The notes under the pieces: generated by a model
What the model saw: the letters and a program-made list of their open reading frames with translations, nothing else
Told to the model about the DNA's origin: nothing
The model's database searches: none
Made by a program: the position numbers and the translations under genes
Shown: positions 1 to 10,074 of the stretch, in pieces
Layout of the letters: every line of letters begins with the position of its first letter
Position numbering within the stretch: position 1 is the first letter of the stretch
Assembly: GCA_014898415.1 (NCBI GenBank)
Contig: RCTD01000019.1
Coordinates: forward strand, 806,001-870,000
Direction of reading: 5' to 3'
Source: Stromatinia cepivora
Taxonomy: Eukaryota > Ascomycota > Leotiomycetes > Helotiales > Sclerotiniaceae
Length of the DNA stretch: 64,000 nt

Positions 1-2150
1 ATGGTAGTCGGACAACCAGCCAGTGAAATCCGCGAGGAGAAACAAATTGAAGAATGGGAGCGCTCGAAAGGTGGATGGTCTGGATTTGGTAAACATCCTC
101 AGAATTGGATGGACCATAAGAAATTACACCTATCATCAGAGAACGAATTAGGATCTGGAAGTTATGGACTTGTGCAGCGCGTTACGTATGGTGCTGTTAC
201 CATGGCCCGCAAACAGTGAGCATTGCCTTCAATACCCTGGTTCTATGACTTCGTATGCTGATTGAACCTCAGTGTGGTGCCTCGTGGTGGAATGACGGTC
301 GAAAAACTCCGGGAGGAAGCTAATGCCATGGAGGAACTGGCGCATAAACATATTTTGAAGCTGGTTGGGACATATACGCTGAAGCGAAAACATTTATATC
401 TCCTCCTATACCCTGCGGCGACTTGCGATTTAAGTACATTTCTCGATGATATAGATGGGATTCGTTCGGATACTTGTGCGGATAGGGATGATGCGATGAA
501 ACGGCTCTATGCTCTTGGACTTAAAGATATCGGGAAAATCGACGATCTATGCATGTTAAGACGGCCAATGCCACCTTCGGATCCAGCGCATATAAAGAGG
601 ACAGAAACAGCTTTGGGATTTTTACAACAAATCATGGGATGTATTACGGAAGCATTGGTGTTTGTTCACGAAAAAGGTATTCGGCATCGGGATTTAAAAC
701 CTAAGAATATTTTATTAAGTCCGGGTCGGGTATACCTCGCTGATTTCGGTATTGCGAGAGATGTTAAAGAATCGGAAAATAGTATAACTTGTGGTAGATA
801 TGGTACCGCTTCTTGGATAGCTCCAGAGGTTTATGATGGTGAAGATCATCATATGTCAAGGGCAGATGTCTTTTCCCTTGGTTGTATATTCCTCAATATC
901 GCGACCGTATTATATGGAGATTCAATTGAATTAGCGACATTTGATGAAGTTATGAAGGAGAAAGAATGGCCTAAAAAATACAAGATGCTGTCAGACCATC
1001 TAAACAAATTACGGGATAAGGCAATTAGAGCAGCGTTGGCTGATGAAGAAGAGCCTAATTTCGACGCCAAAAATATATTAGGCCTTGTGGAGAAAATGTT
1101 ATTATATGAAGCTGAACGACGACCTTCAGTAAAGGAGGTTAATGAAAGATTATGTGAACTTGGAGGTTTGGATCAAATTTATCATTTATCTTGTTGTCAT
1201 AAAAAGAACGATGTAATGTCTCGATCAATAAGTGAGCCTCCTCCATCTTTTCTTCATTCGAGAACCACACTAATCAAAGTATCATACAATTAGATTCAAA
1301 AATGAGAACTATTTCTGAATGCAGTTTGTCATCCAAAAGTAGGATCTCCGAACTCGAGACTGAAAATAGTGCATTGAAAGAACGTCTTGCAACGCTTCAA
1401 AACAAAGATCAAACATACGAATTACGAATCGAGCATGAACGTAATCATGCAAAAAAACAAAACGATGTACTCAAAGAACGATATGAAAAACAATTAAAAG
1501 CACAAACTGAAGCTTTAAGCCGTGCAGAAGAACGTATTAGAGCATTAGAATCAAATATGAACCATAAACGACGACCATCCCATAACAGAGGTAGAGGTCG
1601 AAATCTTGCTCAAGGAAGTCTACATACAAACGATAACCTCAATATCAACAATCTAGCCTTCCACACAAACCATACTCTTTCCATCCAAAACAAAACACCA
1701 AACCTGGGACCCAAAACCCCAGAAGGATATTTCCCCACCATCCCACTCCGGAACCCATCTTTCACAAATCTAAAAGATACGACTCTTCAACGTCGTCCCT
1801 CCGGTATCCCAATACCTACTCGCTCACCAACTCCCATTATCACTCCTCATAAATCGTCGTTTAGTTCGCCGGGAAGTGGAAATAGTACGTTGGTTAGTAG
1901 TACGTATTCGGTATTTTCGAATCGGAGTAAGATGACGGATGGGAGTGTTACTCCGGTGGAAAGTCCGGGTGAGACGATGAGTCCACCTGATAGTCCGATT
2001 ACTAGTGTAGAGAGGAAGGAGTTGAATGCAGAGTTGATGAGGGGACCGCAGTTGAATGGTGGGAGGATGAAGATAAATAGCAAAGAGAAGGAGAGGACGA
2101 TTAAACCTACTTGGGCGAAGATGGTGAGGGGGAATGTGTCTAAGACTTGA
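1..2150 (+). CDS. Ser/Thr protein kinase with C-terminal coiled coil (5' end may lie outside the window)
   Basis: Three exons: 1-215, 273-1231 and 1294-2150. The introns are 57 and 62 nt (GTGAGC...CAG and GTGAGC...TAG, the second with an ACTAAT branch point), and both phases join exactly, giving 676 residues if the ATG at base 1 is the start. The kinase domain is complete: glycine loop LGSGSYG near residue 50, the ATP lysine in MARK at the exon 1 end, catalytic HRDLKPKN at 210-217, DFG at 229-231 and an APE motif after it. Exon 3 encodes a charged heptad-like coiled coil (SRISELETENSALKERL onward) and then a Ser/Thr/Pro-rich tail. The kinase should phosphorylate Ser/Thr; its substrate is not visible. 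Because the first base of the window is the A of the ATG, a longer N-terminus cannot be excluded. I recognise no specific kinase family. Confidence 0.85.
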
Positions 2151-2858
2151 GAGATGGAATGAACGAGGGAAATTTATGAATGAACAGAAAAGAATCTGAA
2201 TACCATAGGAAGAAACAGACTTCCTACAAGCGAGCGACTGAAGAGAAATACTCGTCGCTCCGGCGAATGCAAATCCTAGGACGGAGCCCCGGGGAAAAGG
2301 CCAATATGAGAGAGAAATTGAGAAGCTTGTGTAGTCTATCTTCAACATAGATAAATTTGGATAACATGCATTGATAAATCAAGCAATGAAAAAAATAAAC
2401 GAACAATATCAATAAAGAGAATCAATATTGTGCACTAGTCAGCATTATCTTCACTTGCATTGTACTCCTCCTATTACATTTTTTCTATTATCGTACCTCC
2501 TGGTAGTGAAACTAAGATCTAATCGCTTCACCAAATTATCAAATATCTTCCTACATAAACTCTAAATCCTTGGAATGTTAACATAGAACCAGGCAATTCT
2601 GCACCCCTTCCCCTCAAAAAAAAAAACCCAGGTAGGTAATCAACAAATAAGTACTCAAAAACCACCCTATTCAAAAAAAAAAAAAATTAAAAAATACATC
2701 CCATACTAATCTTATCTTTGAACATATCGATATTCGATACTTGAATTTGATACATAATCCCATTTAAACATCCTATCCAGAATTGATATTTATTCAATCA
2801 CCTAACTCAATACCATACATAAAACCACACCCCACAAAATCATACTCTTATACCTCTA
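2151..2858. other. Intergenic, A+T-rich, no gene seen
   Basis: This is the 3' flank of the kinase gene. It contains A-homopolymers near 2618 and 2680 but no conserved coding signal. Open frames on the opposite strand here are short and compositionally biased. Confidence 0.5.
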
Positions 2859-3372
2859 ATGTACTCTTCTTATTCAACCTCCCAGATCTCAAACACCTAC
2901 TTTCCCCTTCTTTTTTCTTTCCTCCCTCCATGTCTTCGCTTCTCATTCTTCACTACCATTGCTGCAACTGCTGGTATTCGTTCAGATGTCCTTGTATCCC
3001 TAGTCCTAATCTGTAGTCTTGCGGTAAGATTTGTATTTTTATTTCCAATCCCACTTCCATCTTCCCTATTATCTGCTTTCCTTTTCTTTCGTTTTCTCCA
3101 TCGAGTCTTTGTACTTCTTTATTTTCTAGTGTTTTTTGTCCTACTCTTCATTCACTCACTCCTTTTCCACTAACCCCGGGCATCCGTTCAGGCGTCCTCG
3201 TATCCCTCGCCATAACCTGCAGGGTTGCACTTCTACCTCCAATCTCATACTCCCCTCCAACCCCACCCCCAACTCCCCTCCTCTCCATTACCCCAACCCC
3301 GTCCCTCTCCCTCTCCCTCCTAACCCTCATAGCAGCCGCCAACCTCAACCCCTGTTTCCTCTTCCTCTGCCT
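2859..3372 (+). other. Possible small membrane-protein gene with a diverged internal duplication
   Basis: Two segments 206 nt apart (2973-3016 and 3179-3222) align at 34 of 44 bases. Read on the + strand, both encode a hydrophobic stretch beginning GIRS-x-VLVSL, and several differences are synonymous third-position changes (GGT/GGC, ATT/ATC, CTT/CTC). The first copy is followed by a GTAAGA donor-like site at 3023; the second continues hydrophobic to a stop near 3371. This suggests + strand coding with membrane segments. However, the opposite strand carries a long frame (see the macro-domain gene), and I cannot define start or exon borders. Treat it as a candidate only. Confidence 0.25.
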
Positions 3373-5044
3373 ATAAGTATCTTTTCTCCCTCTACTTGCT
3401 CTTCCCATTTTTCCTTTTTCTGTCACTTGTTTTATTATCCCTGTATTTCCTTTCGGTCGTTGATTTGCTTTCCGAATGTCCATTTGCGGGAATTCTCGCA
3501 GCGCACTATCCCTTTCATCCACCCTCTCTATTCCCACAGTACCGCTCCCCTGCGACCCTATGCTCCTCCTCTCGCCCGTAAAAAGCGGCGAAATAACCCT
3601 ATCCCTATCCCTCTCCCTCTCATCAGACCCCCCAACCAGCATAACAGGCGTAACAGGCGGCGTAACCACAATCCTCGGCACCATCTGCACTTGCACATCC
3701 ACCTCCCTCCCCCCAAAATCAAACACCGCACCTGCACTCTTCCCCCTCCCCCTCCTCGGCGACGGCAAAAAAGGCGGCGTAGCAAGCTGACACGAAACCG
3801 GACTCAACGGCGCACTCTGCGGTAACGGCGGCGGAAACATAAGTCCAAACGCTATTTGTAGCGCTTTTCTATTGGGACTATCAACAGGCCACACACAAAA
3901 AACCACCCTCCGAATCCTCTTCCTCCTTACAGGCCCAAAAATTGGATGAAGAAGGAAATCCCTCACGGTACCCACCGCGATACGTGCGGCGAGTCGATGA
4001 GGGAAGGATTTATGGCCTGTGGAGAGGGCGGGGATGGCTATTGTTATACCGGGGGTTGTTGTTGAGGTGTGAGGAATCTGGGGGATGGGGGAGGCCGAGT
4101 TTTGTGGACTGGAGAGATTGGGATTACTTGCGCTGCTGGAGATGTTGATGCTGCTGAGGGTACTTGTGCTTGGGGTTGATTTTGTGGGGGTTTCTGGGGT
4201 GTTTTTGCTCTTGTTTGGTACTTCTCCATTTGTCATGATTGTTTTGGCGGGTTCGTTGGCCATGCTCACTCTATCTATTTCTTCATCCTGCCTCCCTTCC
4301 CCTTTACCCCCACAACTCCCCTCCTCTCCACCCACTCCATTTCCCACCTTCTCCCTCCATTCTTCCTCCTCCATCCTCCTCTCCTCCTCCTCCCTCTCCG
4401 CAATCCACATCCCCTCCACCAAAACCCCCCTATAGCAATTAACCAACAACTGTTTCACCAACGGCGTACTATAACTCTTATTTGCGAAATTCGGCGCATG
4501 GGTATGAATAATATATTTCGGTCTTTTATATTCCTCCTCCTTCTTTTCCCATTTCTCCTTTTCCTCACCCCCACCACTCACCCCACCCCCCCAACCCAAA
4601 ACTCCCACAAACCCCACACCCCCCCGCATTCAACCCCCCAGGCCAAACTTCCTCTCTCCACCTAACCAATTCCTCCCCCGCAAGCTGATCAATAAGTCCC
4701 GGTAACGAAGTCCGCGGTATGAATGATGAAGGAGAGGCATGAGATGAGAGGGGAGAGGAGGGAATGCTAGTTAAGCTGTTTGGGGGATGAGTGAGCGGGT
4801 ATCGGGAGGGGGATTGGGAGATGGGGGAGACGATTGCGGTGCAGGGGTAGGAGGGGAGTGATGCGAGGCGTAGCTCCATGGGTGCGAGGGGGTCGGAGGA
4901 GGAGGAGAGGAGGAGGCCGTGGGAGAGGGGAGGGAGGGTTGGTGGGGTGGTTTTTGGGGTGGAAGAGGAGGGTTTGGTGGTGGGTTTTGAGGGGGGTGGA
5001 ATGGGTGGTTTTTTGGTCAAGGGGAAATGAGTTGCTGTGTTCAT
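3148..5044 (-). CDS. Macro-domain (ADP-ribose-binding-like) protein, frame change unresolved
   Basis: Two overlapping minus-strand frames, 5044-4565 and 4629-3148, together make one macro-like fold. The first has a Pro/Ser-rich start, then AIVSP (the usual position of the AIVNAAN strand) and LIDQLAGEELVRW. The second has KYIIHTHAPNF, LLVNCYRGVL, ITIAIPALSTGHKSFPHRLA and VRRVVFCVW-like strands, which match the order of macro-domain motifs. The domain is interrupted by a Glu-rich and Ser/Thr-rich insertion of about 100 residues. The frames differ by one base. A 64-nt GT...AG excision (GTGGGG...AAAAG) would restore phase, but the donor is weak, and two G7 runs at the junction make a frameshift or assembly error equally possible. 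The C-terminal 200 residues are low complexity and may not all be coding. Family function is binding or hydrolysis of ADP-ribose derivatives; activity here is unknown. Confidence 0.6.
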
Positions 5045-5990
5045 AGTTAAGGATTGAGGGACCCGCTGTGTGGGTGTTTGATATAAATATACAACGAAGA
5101 GAAAATAATGAACATGTGCCTCTCTTATTCACGGAGAGTAGAAATTATTCCTGCCGTTCTGTTACGGTAGCGACTGATGTGAATTGAAAGTACCGGCCGC
5201 ATATGCATCACAAGGTGTCGTCGAACAATTGATTCCTACTTGAACCCCCTTTCAAAAAAATGGCGTTTCCTTTGTATGAGTGTAGGCTTAGCAGTGGCCA
5301 ACACTTGTGGCATGCGAAAACAAAGGCGAATTTTCGAAGCGCGGGGAGATTTTATGGGTGGAACCGGAAGCAGTTTTAACAAAGATGTATGTATCTTGGC
5401 CTCACCTTACTCTTCATATGAAGCAAAATAGGTAAATAATTGCTCGGGATTTCCACAATGTCTTTCTTTCACAAATGAGATTTCGACAGTAATATCAGTC
5501 AGATACAAAATTAATTATGCCCTTGACAATAGGTATATGTTAAAAAGGTAGTATACCAGAATTGAAGTGCTTTGGTATCATAACTCCAAGCCCCTTACAC
5601 CATTCCATTTTATAAACAACCCGTACAATCCAAATGCTGATATTTCCCAAATCCCATTTTATGCATACTATCCGTTTGTTCCATTATGTCCAGCCTAATT
5701 ATTGCTCTTAAGTGTTGTATGTTTCCTTTCCGCGCATTGCCGAAGGATTTCCCTGATGCCTTTTCGATGGTCGTTTTTCGATGCGATTATCGCAATAAGG
5801 TCGATATTATTAGAACGACATCCATCATCCCCATCATCTCCATTAAAACCTCCGTGTTTATAGCTCCGTCGTAATCCGAATGTCTTTCCTATAGTTGTTT
5901 TGCGATACGATTGCCAATTTTCGCAATATGGTGATGGGATATTATTCGAATGGCCTCCACAATCACCCATCTCTATCAAAACCTCCCAAT
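5045..5990. other. Intergenic, with a diverged tandem duplication at its right end
   Basis: No convincing gene. Bases about 5765-5885 and 5890-6012 resemble each other: both contain a CGAT-CGATT-CGCAATA block, then TATTATTCGAA-like, CTC-CATTAAAACCTCC / CTATCAAAACCTCC, and CTCCGTCGTAATCCGAA / TTCCGCCGTACTCAA. The second unit overlaps the 3' end of the roadblock-like gene. Confidence 0.4.
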
Positions 5991-6617
5991 TTATCGTTCC
6001 GCCGTACTCAACACCAATCCATCCAATGCCCCTTCCAACCATCTTCCCAATTCCTCTGCCTGTCTCCTCATTCCTGTAATACCTACTCCACCTCCTCTCG
6101 CACTCCTCAAACTCGCCGTCTCACCCCCTTCTCCGCTTCTTGTGGTTTCCCTCTCGTGCCCTCCGTCCGGTGAACCCGGTTGCGATATCGATATTAAACC
6201 CTCTCTTTGAATCTGCGGTGGTGTTGTTCCTGATATTCCGGGTGCTGGTCCTATTGCCACGAATAATAACCCACAAGCTAACTTTCGTATTACCATTACG
6301 CCGAATTCCATTTGTATTAATATACTTTTGGTTTCTCGGGATTTGGTATCATGGCCATTGGAAGATGCGCCATTTGAAGGGAGAGCATCTGATACAGTTT
6401 GCGATGGAAATGGTGAGTAGAGTGTCCAGAGTGATAGGGCGAGTGTACCTTGGTGACGTAGTATTGAAGCTGGTGAAGTTGATGAGGTACTGAGAAGTTT
6501 TCCGGTAGGGGTCAGAAGCATTAGTGTATGAAGATGTGATGATATATTATGCTGCAAGAAGGTGGATATTCCTTTACTTAGGAGCATAGTTTGTCTATGT
6601 GGAGGATTGGACGTCAT
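5991..6617 (-). CDS. Roadblock/LC7-type protein, LAMTOR2-like
   Basis: Single exon, 208 residues. The N-terminus (residues about 11-70) reads MLLSKGISTFLQHN, then LHTLMLLTPTGKLLSTSS and LALSLWTLYSPF, the helix, beta hairpin and second helix of a roadblock domain. Residues about 100-125 (ILIQMEFGVMVIRKLACGLL-like strands) supply the remaining sheet, and RRQAEELGRWLEGALDGL is the closing helix. A Gly/Arg/Ser-rich insertion of roughly 50 residues separates the last strand from that helix, which makes the protein longer than the usual 120-130 residues. LAMTOR proteins scaffold Rag GTPase/TORC1 signalling at the vacuole or late endosome. The alternative is another roadblock protein such as a dynein light chain. 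The ATG at 6617 was chosen as the only one upstream of the first helix besides residue 11. Confidence 0.65.
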   Translation of the reverse strand: MTSNPPHRQTMLLSKGISTFLQHNISSHLHTLMLLTPTGKLLSTSSTSPASILRHQGTLALSLWTLYSPFPSQTVSDALPSNGASSNGHDTKSRETKSILIQMEFGVMVIRKLACGLLFVAIGPAPGISGTTPPQIQREGLISISQPGSPDGGHERETTRSGEGGETASLRSARGGGVGITGMRRQAEELGRWLEGALDGLVLSTAER

Positions 6618-8202
6618 GATTGTTTTTGAGTTTGGTTATATTCTGTGAAATAAGGTGTTAGTTTATTAATAGAGTTGTCACATTTCATAACTGAGTCAAA
6701 GCATATACCAGGAACAACTTAGATTAATAAACTTACAATGAATCACTGAGAGTAATTTATTGCTCCAAGATAATAATAATAATAAGAAGAGAAGTGAATT
6801 CCAATTCCTAGCTGATAAGAGGTTGTGAGGTTGTGAGGTTGTGAGGTTGTGGGATTCAGCGGGGAAATCTTAGTAGTACATCATGTATAGCTTGTTTGTG
6901 TGTGTAATAAGTGAAGGTTTAAAATATTTGAGGTTAAAAGGAACTTGTAAGTCCTCGGCAAAGCCTTAAGGTTAGAATAGAACTAGAAAAGAAATAGAAA
7001 CTCCAATTTGCTACAACTTCACAATAGGAAGGACATACTCTTGATCTAAAAAATTCCATATGAATGAATTTCATCATTATAGGGGTTCATTGACTCATTT
7101 ATTGGGAAATTCACAATAGTAACTAACAATAGGCTTATGGACTGGTTTGGGGGGGGGGGAGATCAAATGGATAATATATATTACTCTTTTGAGTAGTTAT
7201 ATGAATACCTAGACAGGTGGAGTTCGCAGCTTGATAAAATGATTCGATATAGGTAGGTTGAATAATGAAATGATATATTCTTAAAGGGACTAATTAAAGA
7301 TTGAATTAATATGATTTTGAAAGATTAGAGAATAGTTTTTGAATCTTCCTTCACTACTAACAGATAAAGCTCCCGTGAGCAGGGCTTCCTAATAAGTACT
7401 AACAATTGTCCCATCGATATTAGTATACACAAATTAATATTTTGCAATTCCAGTGCTTCCTATAAGCACTTTTCAATTGGACTGTACCTCTTTCGATGTA
7501 TTCATACTCAAAAATTGCATCCTACTTCAAAATATTTTAACATCTTCATTTCATCTATCAATTATTCACGATAGCATTCTCTCAAACCGGATAACATCAA
7601 ATCTTTACACATACACCAATTTCGACATCACGCGCACGGACACACATATCGGTAACTTGAGATAACACACACAAGACAAAACATGACGCTTCTTTCGGAT
7701 TGGGTAGAAAGTGATACTACTGGCAGGTCTTCATATTTTTCCCTCTTCTGCTTATTAGGATATTATATTATCTGGATGTCTTTATGTAAAGTATTTATTG
7801 AATTGATGATTCAAGAGATTAACTATTTATTGAATTCATTCTTTGAACTGTTAACTTTTGAAGCTGAGGAAAGAGATGTACGATAGATAGATAGATAGTT
7901 GGATTACGGGGACTGAGAGTAGATAGATGAGGATTATTCTTTCATAGAAGAAAACTCATGAATTCATAAACTCGGTCCCGAAAATACTCTTAATACTTGA
8001 GGACTTGAGGAGCCATAAAACAGTTAAAAGCTCCGAATCATCAACGTTTTTCATCGGCTTTTGCTTAGAAATATACTTCGTAGGAAGTTAGATAACCGAG
8101 GCCCAAAAAACATCATCATTGTTGAAGTATTTATATCCCCCTCACAATATAAAAGACTTTTACTTCTTCAATAAATCCTCAATCACTTTCGCATATCATT
8201 CT
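6618..8202. other. Intergenic, no supported gene; weak small ORF at 7683-7886
   Basis: It contains the 8-bp tandem repeat GGTTGTGA x4 (6821-6852) and a poly-G run near 7150. An ORF at 7683-7886 (+, 67 residues) has a CA-rich leader, an A at -3 and one hydrophobic segment (FSLFCLLGYYIIWMSL). I recognise no homologue and would not call it without transcript support. Confidence 0.35.
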
Positions 8203-9535
8203 ATGTACTCATTTCGCACTTTAAATAAAATCTTCAAATCAACCTCTTTACGACAGAGAATTGTAGATTCAGGTAAGATATCGACGGATATTTCAATTAA
8301 TCCCACTTTGTGCAGTTTGCTAATACTTGAATATCTTCATAGCTAGCAGATCATACGCTACAATGTCTACAGATACGAAGAGTTACAAGTTTAATCACTC
8401 GATGTATGAATGAAAAGCCAAGATTGTATTCCTTCATAGTAAGATACTAATTGATCAATAGGATTCGAGTCAAAGATCCAAAGGAATCTGGTAAGTTTGT
8501 ACCTTGCACATGCATTCAATAGCTTCCATAACTAACAATTCATCAAGTCAAATTCTATGAGTTTCTAGGAATGAAGATGGTTCGAAAGATTGAACAACCT
8601 GAAGCTAAATTCGATCTTTACTTTATGGGTTACGATTCACCAAAAGCTCTCTCCCATGGAAACCATTTCAGTGATCGAGAAGGATTAATCGAATTGACAC
8701 ACAATTATGGAACTGAGAATGATGCCAATTATAAAGTTTCAAATGGAAATACTGAACCTCATAAAGGTTTCGGCCATACTTGCATATCTGTGGATAATCT
8801 TCAAGCAGCTTGTCAAAGAATTGAAGATGTTGGTTACAAATTTCAAAAGAAATTATCCGATGGACGTATGCAGCATATTGCTTTTGTATTGGATCCAGAT
8901 AATTATTGGGTTGAGATTGTTGGACAAAATTCTATCGAAAAAACCGAAGGTATCAAAACTACAGATGTTGAGACATACCGAATGGTAACATTTTCTTTTT
9001 CCCGCGCAATGATCAATGATGGCTAATAAAGTTGTAGAACCACACTATGATTCGTATCAAGGATCATGAAAAATCATTGAAGTTTTATCAAGAAGTAATG
9101 GGAATGTCACTCATGAGAACATCCGAAATGCCAGCTGCTAAATTTAATCTTTACTTCCTTGGTTATCCCGGAGAAAAGGATCTTCCTACATCATCAACAG
9201 CAGATCGTGAAGGTTTATTAGAATTGACTTGGAACTATGGTACGGAAAACGAAGAAAACTTCAAATATCATAATGGTAATGATGAACCACAAGGTTTTGG
9301 TCACATCTGTAAGTTACACAAAGTATCTTAATTTATGAGTGATACTGATTACATGATAGGTGTATCAGTTGATGATTTAGATGCTGCATGCAAGAGATTT
9401 GATGAAATGGGAGTCAGTTGGAAGAAGAGATTGACTGATGGTCGTATGAAAAATGTGGCATTTGTTCTTGATCCTGATAATTATTGGATTGAGATTATTC
9501 AAAATGAAAAGTTGAAGGGAAGAGCTAATTGGTAA
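8203..9535 (+). CDS. GLO1: Glyoxalase I (lactoylglutathione lyase), two-domain, with mitochondrial-type leader
   Basis: Six exons: 8203-8272, 8343-8403, 8462-8490, 8548-8984, 9038-9308 and 9360-9535. All phases join, giving 347 residues. It converts the methylglyoxal-glutathione hemithioacetal to S-lactoylglutathione. Two tandem VOC domains each keep their metal-ligand positions: the first has FNHSMIRVKD, GLIELTHNYGTE, GFGHTCISV and DNYWVEIV; the second has MNHTMIRIKD, GLLELTWNYGTE, GFGHICVSV and DNYWIEII. Exon 1 plus the start of exon 2 encode an Arg/Ser-rich leader ending in SRSYAT just before an internal ATG (8363) that matches the usual cytosolic start. A 29-nt micro-exon encodes IRVKDPKES. 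Identification is secure; dual localisation is inferred. Confidence 0.93.
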
Positions 9536-10074
9536 GTTTTGAGTGGGATACAGTATCAACTCAATTGGGTACATGAAAAGTTACATGATGCAGTATGGGA
9601 AATTGCAGATATCAACCATAGTAACGAATGAGCGCATATTTCATCAGTTCAGGTGACCTTTTCTTTTTACACATGGTCATGACAATTCAAAATATAATGC
9701 GGGGTTCCTGGATGGAGGGCTTCTCATTTGATAATGTCGCACATTTATGTAGCAGTATACGGAGTAATGCGGGGTTCAATGCGGGGTGGGGTTTCTGTCT
9801 CAAATTTCAATGACGAATCGGAAGTCATATTCTTTATTGTCATACATACCATGCAAATGATTAAACCTTTCCTGTTCCTGTTTGATCTTATTGTTTTTCA
9901 TTCACTTTTTTTCAATTCTCTTTCGTTTCAATCTTGAATAAACAAAGACTGATTCTGCAAGGCAGATTAATCAACATAAACAGTTCTGGAAGATATCAAA
10001 ATTTATGACACGGTCTTGAACAAGCTTTCAATTCTCCTTCAATTACTCGAATCAACTCAACTCAAAGCTTCACA
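9536..10074. other. Intergenic between GLO1 and the PGDH gene
   Basis: No gene is seen. ATGCGGGGTT-like words recur three times between 9697 and 9790. The pyrimidine/CTCAA-rich stretch just upstream of 10075 resembles a fungal promoter and leader. Confidence 0.4.

Noticed and set aside
3136..3825. 229-codon plus-strand frame
   Set aside because: Pro/Arg/His-rich reading with no domain; it overlaps the macro-domain gene, whose minus-strand motifs are clear.
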